Source of the DNA: Vibrio gallaecicus
GTDB lineage: Bacteria; Pseudomonadota; Gammaproteobacteria; Enterobacterales; Vibrionaceae
NCBI RefSeq assembly: GCF_024347495.1
Contig: NZ_AP025490.1
Location: 2,046,001 to 2,110,000, forward strand
Length of the DNA stretch: 64,000 nucleotides
Direction of reading: 5' to 3'
Every line of letters begins with the position of its first letter. Position 1 is the stretch's first letter. Both the position numbers and the translations under genes were made by a program. Below the pieces are notes generated by a model, which was not told the DNA's origin, did no database searches, and saw only the letters and a list, made by a program, of their open reading frames with translations. Below, in pieces: positions 28,209 to 37,346 of this stretch.

Positions 28209-29327
28209 ATGACATTCCATACAGCACTGCTTTCTTCCCGTAACGAAAACGGTCCTAAAAGTGGGACTTCATTATCAATATATGGGCTATATCCGGTTAA
28301 AATTGATGAAATACGCTATATCTTTATTAACAGTTGGATTTATCAGGACCCCGAAAACTTGGATTCAGTATTTTACCGAGCAGTCAGCAACAACCCTGAA
28401 GTCATCTCAAAGGTGTTTGATGTACTTCCAGAACCAACATTCTTAATTAATGAGGATGGCTTCTACGTGGAAGCTTGGGGTGGAACAGATCATACGCGTC
28501 ACCATAGTCCAAACTTAGTGGTAGGAATGCACATTCGTGAAATTCTACCTATGGAAAAAGCATGTTGGTTTGAAGATATTGTCCGGCAAGTAATCCGAAC
28601 TCAACAAGCTTATGAGTTAGAGTATGAATTAGACTCAAGGCAATTACCGTGCTTTAAAGGTATGGATGGACCTTCCGGATTGCAATACTTCAGCGCTTTT
28701 GTTGTTCCGTTAGCTCAACACCATGTACTTTGGACCGTGCGAAACATCACTGAATACAAAGTCATTCAAGTTCAACTGGCTGAGCAGCAACAAGCCCTTG
28801 AAAAGCAAACTTATACAGACCATTTAACTCAAATATATAATCGTTTTGCTTTAGAAAAACTTCTTCCAACGGCTTTGAATACTACGATAATAAATAAAAC
28901 AAGTGCCGCTTTATTTATGATCGATATTGATTGTTTTAAGAACCTTAACGACCGCTACGGACATTTACAAGGTGATCAAGCATTAATAAAAATAGCTCAT
29001 TCAATTAAGAGTTGGTGTGCAAGTAAAGGTGGTGACTGTTTCCGTTTTGGGGGTGATGAATTTTTAGTTTTCATGCCTAAAGTCAGTAAGGATGAAGCGC
29101 AACAATACGCTCAAAAATTGCTTATGATTATTCAATCGCTGAAAATTCCTAATATCGACTCGACAGTTAGTAACGTACTTTCGATTACCATTGGACTTAT
29201 GCATCGCAAAACAATAAACGATGAAGTCAATATTGAACAATTCATAGCGATAGCAGATAGAGCTCTATTTTATGCGAAAAATATGGAACGCGGGACCATA
29301 CACATGTTTAACGAAAGTAGAGAATAA
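28209..29327 (+). CDS. PAS-GGDEF diguanylate cyclase
   Basis: This 372-residue protein should make cyclic di-GMP. A PAS sensor domain lies at about residues 60-190 (VLPEPTFLINEDGFYVEAWGG) and a GGDEF domain at about 205-370 with the intact active site GGDEF at 281-285. The inhibitory site RxxD is replaced by KGGD at 273-276, so product inhibition may be weak. No membrane segment is seen. The first 50 residues look poorly conserved, and a TTG near 28359 is an alternative start. Confidence 0.85.
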   Translation: MTFHTALLSSRNENGPKSGTSLSIYGLYPVKIDEIRYIFINSWIYQDPENLDSVFYRAVSNNPEVISKVFDVLPEPTFLINEDGFYVEAWGGTDHTRHHSPNLVVGMHIREILPMEKACWFEDIVRQVIRTQQAYELEYELDSRQLPCFKGMDGPSGLQYFSAFVVPLAQHHVLWTVRNITEYKVIQVQLAEQQQALEKQTYTDHLTQIYNRFALEKLLPTALNTTIINKTSAALFMIDIDCFKNLNDRYGHLQGDQALIKIAHSIKSWCASKGGDCFRFGGDEFLVFMPKVSKDEAQQYAQKLLMIIQSLKIPNIDSTVSNVLSITIGLMHRKTINDEVNIEQFIAIADRALFYAKNMERGTIHMFNESRE

Positions 29328-29420
29328 TATTGAATCACATCGAACAATTGGCGGGTTACCCTTGGTCATGTATGATGCTTAACAACGAAAGTTATTGTTT
29401 AAACTAGATTGCGATCATTC

Positions 29421-29837
29421 ATGCCAAAATTGCTTAATAAAATTTGGATACATGCTTTTATGTTGTTTGCTATGTTAGTAGCAAATAACTCAGTTAGTGC
29501 CATAAAACGCGCTGACACCGGGCTTGTATCTGAAATTCCGGCAACAGAAAGCACAAGCCTACATAACAGCCCTAGTTTTGCGAATACCATTCAGCCAGTG
29601 ACTTCTCACCTAACTACCGAAGTCACTCACTTAGATTGCCCGAATAACTATCAAGAGACTGAAGTTAAACACACTGAACACAGTGGTTGTAGCTCTGTCT
29701 GCCTGTTAAAAATGCCACCTTTCAAGGCTTCAAGCTCTATTGATTATCAGCATCAATCTTTAGCGCTTATAGAACGCGAACCTAAACTAAAACCGGTTTT
29801 ACATAGCCAAACTTTACTACGCCCTCCTATTTCCTAG
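29421..29837 (+). CDS. Exported Cys/His-containing hypothetical protein
   Basis: I start at the ATG at 29421; a TTG lies four codons upstream. The 138-residue product begins with a signal peptide (MPKLLNKIWIHAFMLFAMLV) and ends near VSA. The mature part is polar and carries the cluster HLDCPNNYQ, HTEHSGCSSVC, which could bind a metal or form disulfides. I do not recognise a family. It lies just upstream of a dsbA-like gene in the same direction, so it may be that protein's client or partner; this is inference. Confidence 0.5.
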   Translation: MPKLLNKIWIHAFMLFAMLVANNSVSAIKRADTGLVSEIPATESTSLHNSPSFANTIQPVTSHLTTEVTHLDCPNNYQETEVKHTEHSGCSSVCLLKMPPFKASSSIDYQHQSLALIEREPKLKPVLHSQTLLRPPIS

Positions 29838-29929
29838 CTTTCATCTCAGCTTATACAACAACATAAATTCATTACGCTACTACTTATGGCGTGATGACTG
29901 ACGATTTAATTATTGGAAATAAAATCATT

Positions 29930-30529
29930 ATGAAAAAATTACTTACTCTATTTAGCGCATTAATTCTTAGCTTATCAGCACAAGCGGCACAATTTGAAGA
30001 AGGGACGCATTACACAACTTTAGATGTGAAAAAAGCAAAAACATCTACAGTGACGGAGTTTTTCTCTTTCTATTGCCCGCATTGCTACAAGTTTGAAGGT
30101 GTGGTTGAGAACTTGAAAAAAAGCTTACCGAAGGATGCTAGTTTTGAGAAAGTGCACGTAGCCTTTATGGGCAGCAACATGGCAGTGCCTATGGCTAAGT
30201 CATACGCAACTATGATCGCTCTTGACGCTGAAGAAAGCATGATTCCTGAAATGTTCAAACAAATACACGACCTAAGACAAGCGCCAAAAGATGAAGAGGC
30301 TCTACGTCAAATCTTCTTAGATACTGGGATTGATGCTAAAAAGTTTGACGCTGCATATAACAGCTTTGCTGTTAACTCGATACAAAAACGTTTCGATAAG
30401 CAGTTTGAGGCAAGTACTTTAACAGGTGTTCCTGGCGTATTAGTGAATGATAAATACATTGTGAAACCTGGTAGCATCAAGAGCTATGAAGAATACAACC
30501 AATTAGTTAACTACTTACTGGATCTATAA
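29930..30529 (+). CDS. Thiol:disulfide interchange protein, DsbA family
   Basis: A 199-residue periplasmic oxidase from the ATG at 29930. The signal peptide MKKLLTLFSALILSLSAQAA is followed by the thioredoxin fold with the active site CPHC (C49, C52) and the cis-proline loop TGVPGVLV. The CPHC motif is that of DsbA. The main dsbA of vibrios usually lies elsewhere, so this is probably a second copy. A terminator follows. Confidence 0.9.
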   Translation: MKKLLTLFSALILSLSAQAAQFEEGTHYTTLDVKKAKTSTVTEFFSFYCPHCYKFEGVVENLKKSLPKDASFEKVHVAFMGSNMAVPMAKSYATMIALDAEESMIPEMFKQIHDLRQAPKDEEALRQIFLDTGIDAKKFDAAYNSFAVNSIQKRFDKQFEASTLTGVPGVLVNDKYIVKPGSIKSYEEYNQLVNYLLDL

Positions 30530-30616
30530 TAGTCATTTTCTGGCTAGCTTTGTGCTGATATTTGCGGGTACTTCCAAGCGAATATTAATTTGAACAATCA
30601 TCCAGTTTATTAATCC

Positions 30617-30646
30617 AAAGGCTTAGTTCATGACTAAGCCTTTTCG
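30617..30646 (+). terminator. Terminator after the dsbA-like gene
   Basis: AAAGGCTTAGT, loop, ACTAAGCCTTT and T residues. Confidence 0.85.
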
Positions 30647-30682
30647 TTTCTAGTATGGCTTTCGTATTCTGTTGGTCCTCGA

Positions 30683-30721
30683 CTCTTCTACTCTTCTACT
30701 CTTCTACTCTTCTACTCTTCT
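30683..30721. repeat. 8-bp tandem repeat, unit CTCTTCTA, nearly five copies
   Basis: Four perfect copies and a partial fifth of CTCTTCTA lie in the promoter region of ppiB. A possible -10 TATACT at 30736-30741 puts the expected -35 position at the repeat's right end. Confidence 0.95.
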
Positions 30722-30772
30722 TTATGGAATTTCCTTATACTGCCTTCAACTATTTTTAAAACAGTAAATACT

Positions 30773-31267
30773 ATGATTATTTTTACGACAAACTTTGGTG
30801 ACATTGAGATTGAGTTGGATTTAGAGAAAGCTCCGGTTAGCTCTAAGAACTTTTTAAAGTATTGCCAAGATGGATTTTATGAAGGCACCACATTCCACAG
30901 AGTCATCGAAGGTTTCATGATCCAAGGTGGTGGGCATACCATCGATATGACAGAAAAACCAACAAGAGCTCCGATTGTTAATGAAGCAAATCGTGGTTTA
31001 AAAAATGTCATTGGTTCCGTCGCTATGGCGCGTACAGATGCTCCTCATTCCGCTACCGCTCAATTTTTCATTAACTTAGATAACAATGAGTTTTTAGATC
31101 ATACCTCTACTACAAATTCTGGTTGGGGATATGCCGTGTTTGGAAAAGTGTCGGCTGGTATGGATGTGGTCAGAAAAATAGAGTCAGCCCCTACAACAAT
31201 TCGTTGGGGCCATGAAGATGTTCCATGCGAAGATATTGTCATATCTAAAGTTACGGTCAGTGAATAG
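30773..31267 (+). CDS. ppiB: Cytoplasmic peptidyl-prolyl cis-trans isomerase B (cyclophilin)
   Basis: A 164-residue cyclophilin that speeds up proline isomerisation during folding. It has no signal peptide, which fits PpiB and not the periplasmic PpiA. Active-site motifs FHRVIEGFMIQGGG and SATAQFFINLDNN are intact, and the length equals E. coli PpiB (164). It stands alone. Confidence 0.95.
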   Translation: MIIFTTNFGDIEIELDLEKAPVSSKNFLKYCQDGFYEGTTFHRVIEGFMIQGGGHTIDMTEKPTRAPIVNEANRGLKNVIGSVAMARTDAPHSATAQFFINLDNNEFLDHTSTTNSGWGYAVFGKVSAGMDVVRKIESAPTTIRWGHEDVPCEDIVISKVTVSE

Positions 31268-31444
31268 GCGCGAGTAATAAGCCACAACGAAAACTGCATA
31301 TTGATGATATTGGATGTTTTTTAATAAAATGGTATGCAGTTAACTTTTTTCATCAGAACAAAAAGCATTTCTAGTGCTTATTGCATCAGCATTAGTTACG
31401 ATGACAATAGTTGTATTATCACAGTAAGAACTGGATGTAAGAAA

Positions 31445-31873
31445 ATGCCGGAAGAGTTTAATAGACAAAGTAGCTTTGGCTGGATGATCAATGTCGTTGC
31501 TAACAAAGCCAGTAAAGACTTTGATGCTGAGTTGAAAAAGCATGGGTTAACCATTGCTTTGTGGCCAACATTGATGTGTCTGTGGGAAGAAGAAGGCATC
31601 ACCCAACGAGACATCGCCGCTAAATCGAAGGTTGAAAATTCAACAACCACACGAACATTAGACAAATTGGAAAAACTCGCACTCGTTGAACGCAGAGATG
31701 ACCCAAATAGCCGTCGATCATTTAGAATATTTTTGACTGAAAAAGGTAAAGCGCTGGAAACAGAGTTGATCCCTATCCCTCTAAGATTAAACAAAGACTT
31801 ACTTAGCGCTCTCGACTCAGATGAGCAGAAGCAAATGATCGCTTTACTACAGAAAATGGTTGCTGATATCTAG
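31445..31873 (+). CDS. MarR family transcriptional regulator
   Basis: A 142-residue winged-helix regulator starting at the ATG at 31445 (MPEEFNRQSSFGWMIN); the frame upstream does not look coding. The DNA-binding part GITQRDIAAKSKVENSTTTRTLDKLEKLALVERRDDPNSRRSFRIFLTEKG is a clear MarR domain. It converges with an EamA transporter gene and shares its terminator. The ligand and targets are unknown. Confidence 0.87.
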   Translation: MPEEFNRQSSFGWMINVVANKASKDFDAELKKHGLTIALWPTLMCLWEEEGITQRDIAAKSKVENSTTTRTLDKLEKLALVERRDDPNSRRSFRIFLTEKGKALETELIPIPLRLNKDLLSALDSDEQKQMIALLQKMVADI

Positions 31874-31949
31874 CGAAAGGTTTTCGCTATCTAACAAATA
31901 AGCTCCCTGCAATTCAGTCAAGATTCAGTAAGTACAAAACCAAATCACC

Positions 31950-31984
31950 AAAGCCCTCGCTCTAGTCGAGGGCTTTATTTTTTC
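31950..31984. terminator. Shared terminator of the MarR and EamA genes
   Basis: AAAGCCCTCG, loop, CGAGGGCTTT with T residues. It overlaps the 3' end of the EamA gene. Confidence 0.8.
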
Positions 31985-32840
31985 TCGACCATTTGATGTA
32001 GCAACACAGTGACGCAATGATTACCGCCCCACCTATTAATTTTTGCAGTTCTACACTCTCTCCAAGTACACAGACACTTAATAACAACGTCCATACCGGT
32101 TCTAAAATCATGATAAGAGCAGCCACTTCCATATTCACTGAATGTTGTCCCACAGTCTGCAGTAAATAGCGGATAGATGTGGCAACGACAGCAGAGACTA
32201 CGAACCAAAACACAAGAGTTTGAGTTATTTCAAACTCAGGTTGAACAGTCGAAGACGCAAACACGAGCCCACTGATGCCGACCACAAAAAGTTGAATACA
32301 AATTGATGCAATAGGCTTGATATTGGTGATGACTCGTTTGTTCATTACAAAGTGAAGTGATAGCAGCATTGATGCCAGCAGAAAATAGATCTGGCTCGGC
32401 TCTAGATGCCAACCATTAGTTAAGGTAAGCAGCAACATACCAATAATCGCGATAGGAAATGACAGCCAAAACGCACGATTAGGTTTAACTCGAAAGATCA
32501 CCCAAGAAACAAATGGGGCAATAATCATTGCTAAGCTCATAATAAACGCCCCTTCAGATAACGTTTCGGTCACTGAAACTGCATACACCCACACCTGTAA
32601 TGAGACGGAAAGCAGTAAGCCAACACCGCATAGCGACATAATTTGTTTAATCGTCAGTTGGCGAATATGGCGAAAACAAAAGGGTAAAAGCAATAAACTT
32701 GCGATCGTAAATCGGACACCAATAAACACGGGACCTGGCATTTCTAAGACCACCAGCTTAGAAGCAATCCATCCAACCCCAGCTAATAAAGTTGCACATA
32801 AGAGATAAAGTTCTCCACGCATTGCTTTTACGTTCATCAT
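31962..32840 (-). CDS. EamA/DMT family transporter
   Basis: A 292-residue inner-membrane protein of the drug/metabolite transporter superfamily with about ten hydrophobic segments in two EamA repeats. Typical stretches are LLAGVGWIASKLVVLEMPGPVFIGVRF and LEPVWTLLLSVCVLGES. The start could be either of two adjacent Met codons. The substrate is unknown. Confidence 0.88.
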   Translation of the reverse strand: MMNVKAMRGELYLLCATLLAGVGWIASKLVVLEMPGPVFIGVRFTIASLLLLPFCFRHIRQLTIKQIMSLCGVGLLLSVSLQVWVYAVSVTETLSEGAFIMSLAMIIAPFVSWVIFRVKPNRAFWLSFPIAIIGMLLLTLTNGWHLEPSQIYFLLASMLLSLHFVMNKRVITNIKPIASICIQLFVVGISGLVFASSTVQPEFEITQTLVFWFVVSAVVATSIRYLLQTVGQHSVNMEVAALIMILEPVWTLLLSVCVLGESVELQKLIGGAVIIASLCCYIKWSRKNKALD

Positions 32841-32859
32841 TTACATATGGTCCAATAAC

Positions 32860-32893
32860 AAAAAAGCAACCCGACTCTGCGGGTTGCTTTTAT
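32860..32893 (-). terminator. Terminator after nemA
   Basis: AAAAAGCAACCCG pairs with CGGGTTGCTTTT around a 6-nt loop, with the T run on the minus strand. Confidence 0.85.
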
Positions 32894-32948
32894 AAACATT
32901 TCACAGGATCAAGATACTATCTTAATACTCTGCTTTCAGGCAGTATTT

Positions 32949-34049
32949 TTAGCCTGCATATACTGGGTAGTCAGTCAGACCTTTTTCAGCACCGCCAAAC
33001 AATGTGTTTGGATCATGTGCTGCTAGTGGGTAACCATTTTGAATACGCGCGGGTAAATCAGGGTTCGCGACAAACGGGCGACCAAAACCAACCATATCAG
33101 TCACTCCTTCAGCAACTGCTCTCTCACCGCGTTCGCTGTCATATTTACCTGCGTAAATCAGAACACCATCGTAAGCGTTACGCACCGCTTCTTTAAATGT
33201 TTTAGGTGTTTCTGGAGCATCATCCCAATCGACTTCTGCAATATGCAAATAAACGATTTTGTATAAGTTGAGTAGCGTCGCTGCGGCTGTGTAAGTCTCA
33301 ACAGGTGTCGCATCAACAGTGCCATTTAGTGATGTAAACGGAGCAAGGCGAACACCTACTTTATCAGCACCGATAGCACTAACCATAGCTTCAACAACTT
33401 CACCTAAGAAACGTAAGCGATTTTCAACTGAACCGCCGTATTCATCTGTTCGACTGTTTGCTTCAGAATCAATAAACTGGTTAATCAAGTAACCATTCGC
33501 CGCATGTAATTCAATGCCATCAAAACCCGCTTCAACCGCATTTAAAGCCGCTTGACGGTATTGTTCGACAACATCTTTGATGTCTGACTTCGTCATTTCA
33601 CGAGGTTCAACAACATCAACAAATCCAGGAGCATCAGTACCATTATCGATAAATACTTTTACATTTTCAGCTTTCATTGCTGATGATGAAATTGGCTGTT
33701 CACCACCGATGTTGTCTGGGTGTGTAACACGACCAACATGCCAAAGCTGCGCGAATATAACGCCATCTTTTTCATGCACAGCATCCGTTACTTTTTTCCA
33801 ACCCGCGATTTGTTCATCTGAATAAATGCCAGGAGTCCAAGCATAACCCTGTCCCATAGCTGAGATCTGTGTACCTTCCGCAATAATTAAACCTGCAGTT
33901 GCACGTTGAGCATAATATTCAGCCATCATTTCATTTGCTGCGTTGCCAGGCTGAGTAGCACGAGAACGAGTCATGGGTGGCATTACAATACGATTCTTTA
34001 GAGTGATATTACCAAGTTGAATCGGTTGGAATAGTGCGTTTGTCATCAT
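32949..34049 (-). CDS. nemA: Old-yellow-enzyme family NADH:flavin oxidoreductase, NemA-like
   Basis: A 366-residue FMN-dependent ene-reductase (TIM barrel) that reduces electrophiles such as N-ethylmaleimide. Motifs: KNRIVMPPMTRSRA, AEGTQIS, AQLWHVGR, the substrate-binding ELHAANGYLINQF with the H-x-x-N pair, and VGFGRPFVANPDLP. It follows gloA by 12 bases, so they form one operon; E. coli also pairs nemA with gloA to handle toxic electrophiles. No NemR-like regulator is seen next to it. Confidence 0.9.
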   Translation of the reverse strand: MMTNALFQPIQLGNITLKNRIVMPPMTRSRATQPGNAANEMMAEYYAQRATAGLIIAEGTQISAMGQGYAWTPGIYSDEQIAGWKKVTDAVHEKDGVIFAQLWHVGRVTHPDNIGGEQPISSSAMKAENVKVFIDNGTDAPGFVDVVEPREMTKSDIKDVVEQYRQAALNAVEAGFDGIELHAANGYLINQFIDSEANSRTDEYGGSVENRLRFLGEVVEAMVSAIGADKVGVRLAPFTSLNGTVDATPVETYTAAATLLNLYKIVYLHIAEVDWDDAPETPKTFKEAVRNAYDGVLIYAGKYDSERGERAVAEGVTDMVGFGRPFVANPDLPARIQNGYPLAAHDPNTLFGGAEKGLTDYPVYAG

Positions 34050-34061
34050 GTTATCCTCTAA

Positions 34062-34439
34062 TTAACCTAATTGAATCAGTTCGATTTGGTAGCCATCTGG
34101 GTCAGTAATAAAAGCAATATGAGTGGTTCCACCTTTTACAGGTCCCGCTTCACGAGTCACATTCCCGCCCAATGATTTAATCTTGTCACACGCTTCATAA
34201 ATATCTTCTACACCTAGTGCCAAATGACCAAATTGGTTGCCCATGTTGTACTCATTGGTATCCCAGTTAAATGTCAGCTCGATAGTTGTTCCACCGTGCT
34301 CGTAACCCACAAAAACCAGTGTATAACGATATTCAGTGTTCTCGTGACGCTCAAGCTCCTTCATACCCAGAACCTTCGTATAAAACTCAATAGATTTATT
34401 TAAGTTCGTCACTCGAAGCATTGTGTGCAAAAATTTCAT
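34062..34439 (-). CDS. gloA: Lactoylglutathione lyase (glyoxalase I)
   Basis: A 125-residue enzyme that turns the glutathione adduct of methylglyoxal into lactoylglutathione. The four metal ligands expected from E. coli GloA are found as H5, E54, H72 and E120, each shifted by at most two positions. The start [26 protein letters not shown] is typical. It is the first gene of the gloA-nemA pair. Confidence 0.95.
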   Translation of the reverse strand: MKFLHTMLRVTNLNKSIEFYTKVLGMKELERHENTEYRYTLVFVGYEHGGTTIELTFNWDTNEYNMGNQFGHLALGVEDIYEACDKIKSLGGNVTREAGPVKGGTTHIAFITDPDGYQIELIQLG

Positions 34440-34630
34440 TTATTCACCTTTGTATACTTCAAACTAATGAAGCGATTTGTCTGTTCTGAAGTCTTAATCT
34501 TCTCTGTTGTTGGGTATATTAGGGGAAAGGTACAATTTAATGAAATTATCAAAAATTCTCATAGTGATAATTTTTTGTTATCAATGTGATTGTTGGGAAG
34601 GGAGAGACGGGTAATATGAAAGTTTAAATA

Positions 34631-34655
34631 GAAAAAGGAGACCGAAGCCTCCTAT
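34631..34655 (-). terminator. UUCG-loop terminator after the LysR gene
   Basis: On the minus strand AGGAGGC, tetraloop TTCG, GTCTCCT and then TTTTTC. It ends transcription from the LysR gene before gloA. Confidence 0.8.
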
Positions 34656-34697
34656 TTAATTTATATCATTGAATATTAATGGAAATTTATACTTTTT

Positions 34698-35639
34698 CTA
34701 TTTTTTAAAAGCAGGACGCTTATGATGTAACAGCTGTGACATTTCATCGGAAGTGTTGATAATTTCTTGTCTGAACCACTTATGAGCAGGATCGTTATTT
34801 TGTTTTTTCAGCCAAATCAGATAATGAGAGATAGGCAAATACTCAAAAGGAGGCTGGAATAACTGTAAATCTAAACGCTCTTGAAATTGAATTGCCATTG
34901 AAAGTGGCACAACCGTTATGTAGTCCGACTGACTGCACAGTAATAAGTTACTAAATAGCGAACTGCCGTGAAAAACAATCTTACGCTGTGATATATCCAG
35001 TGAAGTATAGTGACTTAAGCTTCTAACCTGACGCCGAGTTCGATCCAAAACAGCATGTTTTTCTGTCATGTATTGCGCTTCAGTTATCTCACCCTTAATT
35101 CTTGGGTGTCCAGTGCGACAAGCAATCACAAACTCACCATCATAAAGCTTCTCACTGACGGTACTTGGATGCTCAGGCAATACAATATCAATCATTGCAT
35201 CAAACTTTTGCGTTAAAAGATCTTCATGAACTTGATCATCAGTGTCAGGTTGATCATAAACTTCCAACGAGATCCCTTGGTTAGGCAACTGAGCAAAGCG
35301 GTTAAGCAATAACCACTGCAAATGTTCAGGGGCTGAGACGACAAATTTACGCTCAGATGTCACCTCATCAAATGATGCCATTCCCTGAAAGACGCCATTA
35401 AGCTCTTGTATTGGAGCTTTCACCTGCTCATACAAACTCTGCGAAAAAGCGGTTGGTACCACTCCTCGCCCGCTGCGTACAAACAATTCCTGACCAACAT
35501 CATTCTTTAATCGTCCCAAAGCGGTACTGATTGTCGACTGGTTGGTATTCAAGTGCTCGGCCGCCTTACTTAAACTCCCCTGCTCCATCACAGCAGAAAA
35601 TACAGCCAATAAGTTAAAGTTCGGAATGTCGTTACTCAT
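34698..35639 (-). CDS. LysR family regulator, candidate controller of the ATCG-N6-CGAT regulon
   Basis: A 313-residue LysR protein with an N-terminal helix-turn-helix (NLLAVFSAVMEQGSLSKAAEHLNTNQSTISTALGRLKND) and the usual effector domain. One ATCG-N6-CGAT box lies 16 bp before its start codon, and six more lie before the gene groups that follow on the other strand. In Pseudomonas aeruginosa the LysR protein SdsB1 controls the alkylsulfatase SdsA1; here a LysR gene again lies near an alkylsulfatase gene. Control of this set by this protein is my inference. Confidence 0.85.
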   Translation of the reverse strand: MSNDIPNFNLLAVFSAVMEQGSLSKAAEHLNTNQSTISTALGRLKNDVGQELFVRSGRGVVPTAFSQSLYEQVKAPIQELNGVFQGMASFDEVTSERKFVVSAPEHLQWLLLNRFAQLPNQGISLEVYDQPDTDDQVHEDLLTQKFDAMIDIVLPEHPSTVSEKLYDGEFVIACRTGHPRIKGEITEAQYMTEKHAVLDRTRRQVRSLSHYTSLDISQRKIVFHGSSLFSNLLLCSQSDYITVVPLSMAIQFQERLDLQLFQPPFEYLPISHYLIWLKKQNNDPAHKWFRQEIINTSDEMSQLLHHKRPAFKK

Positions 35640-35654
35640 TCATTTTTCCTATCA

Positions 35655-35668
35655 ATCGTTAAAACGAT
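35655..35668. promoter_or_regulatory. ATCG-N6-CGAT box 1, before the LysR gene
   Basis: ATCGTTAAAACGAT, ending 16 bp before the LysR start codon. A bound protein here would block or adjust expression of the LysR gene. Confidence 0.65.
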
Positions 35669-35923
35669 AATTAACTTATCTTTTACTTGTTTTTCGTAAT
35701 AGGTTCAATGTTTACCATTTGCTTGCTTTCTATATGTGAACTGAAACTTAACTCTTCAAACTCAATTGCTATGAGTAGTACCACTAGACCTAATAATAAG
35801 AGCGATAGATTTCAGTGTTTACTACTGACGTATTGCGGTCTAACTATATAATCACTTAATTTCATAGATTTTCTAAACAACACATTTATATAACCGACTT
35901 TTGACATCCACCTAGATTGAATC

Positions 35924-35937
35924 ATCGTGAAAGCGAT
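35924..35937. promoter_or_regulatory. ATCG-N6-CGAT box 2, before the FadL-like gene
   Basis: ATCGTGAAAGCGAT, 89 bp before the FadL-like ATG. The GTAGAT element that follows three other boxes is not seen here. Confidence 0.6.
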
Positions 35938-36026
35938 AATTAAATAATTATTTTGCTTATGTTTCTCACTTTAAAGTCCATCTAGTATCCGCCTGTTTAT
36001 GGTAGTCATCACAATAGGTTGGTTAA

Positions 36027-37274
36027 ATGAAAAAACACTTTTTAGCTTTGGCAATTACTACGGTAGTAAGCCAAGCATATGCTGCGGGTCCACTTCTTCC
36101 TGAATTAGGCTCTTTAAATGTCAGTACAGCAGGAGCAGGAAGCGCAGCATTAGCAGAAAGTGCTTTAACAGCATGGACAAACCCAGCAGGTATGTCGCAG
36201 TTAGAAGAAATGAATGTAACGATGAATGCTGCGCTACTTGATACCACATTTAATTATACAGACGCGGGCTCAACGGGTGCGTTCGCTAATGGTCAAAATG
36301 CAGATGGTGGGACGCTAACCCCTGCGGCCAGTTTCTATTTCGCAACCCCGATTAATGACAAGTTTCACGGCGGAATTGCGCTTGCATCCCAAGGAGGATC
36401 AGGGGTTGATTATGGGAAAAACTTTCACGGGCAAAGCTTATTAGAAAATGCCGAGTTTGTTACCGTACAAATTGCACCAGCCATATCTTATAAAGTAAAT
36501 GAAGAATTAGCGGTTGGTATGTCAGCTAACTTTGAATACTTTACGGCAAATGGCGAGCTTGATGTACTCCCCGGCTCACTGCCTACTATTGGAACGGGTG
36601 TGCTTGAAGCAGAAGCGAACGATTTTAACGTTGGCTATTCATTAAGTGCGTTTTATAAACCAAACAATAACCATAGATTTGGCTTAATTTACCGTTCTGA
36701 AATCGCACATTATGGTGAAGGAGACGTGAAGGCCAGCCATACCGGGTTTTTAGACACAGCTCCTTCTGCAGATGTTGGTTTGGACTTCATTATGCCAGCA
36801 CACCTACAAGCAAGTGGTGTACACACAGTTATTCCAAAATGGGATTTACTGTGGAGTGTCACTTGGTACGATTTATCAACCTGGACTGACTTAACGCTGG
36901 ATATCAATGATAGCCCTATCCCTGTTGTGACTCGAAACTTTGATGATGTTTGGAACTTCGCAATAGGCACTCACTACCAATTAAGCCGAAAAGTACGTTT
37001 AGAAACAGGAATAAGTTACGAAACATCTCCTCAAGACAATCCAAATAATATTTACATGGATGTGCCTTTAGGTGAAATTTGGCGATTTGGTCTAGGAGCA
37101 ACGTATAAAATCAACCGTAATTGGGAGATGCGCGGCTATTACGACTACATCGACTTAAGCGAACCTGAGATCGATTATACGCTCGATGTACTTCCTAATC
37201 TTGGTAACATGAAAGGCTCCTATGAAAGCCATGCTCATTATGTAGGTCTCCAAGTTAACTATCGCTTCAAGTAA
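36027..37274 (+). CDS. OmpP1/FadL family outer-membrane protein
   Basis: A 415-residue outer-membrane porin for hydrophobic compounds such as long-chain fatty acids. The signal peptide MKKHFLALAITTVVSQAYA is followed directly by the family's plug region (GPLLPELGSLNVSTAGAGSAALAESALTAWTNPAGMSQLE) and a barrel that ends in YVGLQVNYRFK with a C-terminal aromatic pattern. It is single, with a terminator behind it and a regulon box in front. The match of plug and barrel is strong; the exact cargo is not readable. Confidence 0.9.
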   Translation: MKKHFLALAITTVVSQAYAAGPLLPELGSLNVSTAGAGSAALAESALTAWTNPAGMSQLEEMNVTMNAALLDTTFNYTDAGSTGAFANGQNADGGTLTPAASFYFATPINDKFHGGIALASQGGSGVDYGKNFHGQSLLENAEFVTVQIAPAISYKVNEELAVGMSANFEYFTANGELDVLPGSLPTIGTGVLEAEANDFNVGYSLSAFYKPNNNHRFGLIYRSEIAHYGEGDVKASHTGFLDTAPSADVGLDFIMPAHLQASGVHTVIPKWDLLWSVTWYDLSTWTDLTLDINDSPIPVVTRNFDDVWNFAIGTHYQLSRKVRLETGISYETSPQDNPNNIYMDVPLGEIWRFGLGATYKINRNWEMRGYYDYIDLSEPEIDYTLDVLPNLGNMKGSYESHAHYVGLQVNYRFK

Positions 37275-37318
37275 CGATTAACTCAGGTATAAATCTACTC
37301 AGTACTTATCGGAATATT

Positions 37319-37346
37319 AAGCTTAGCGTTGGCTAAGCTTTTTCTA
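37319..37346 (+). terminator. Terminator after the FadL-like gene
   Basis: AAGCTTAGC, loop GTTG, GCTAAGCTT and TTTCTATTT. Confidence 0.85.

Larger units (their letters stand above)
35640..36026. other. 387-bp divergent gap between LysR and FadL-like genes
   Basis: No gene. Two ATCG-N6-CGAT boxes sit near its two ends (35655-35668 and 35924-35937), one for each divergent gene. Between them I see only A/T-rich sequence. Confidence 0.6.
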
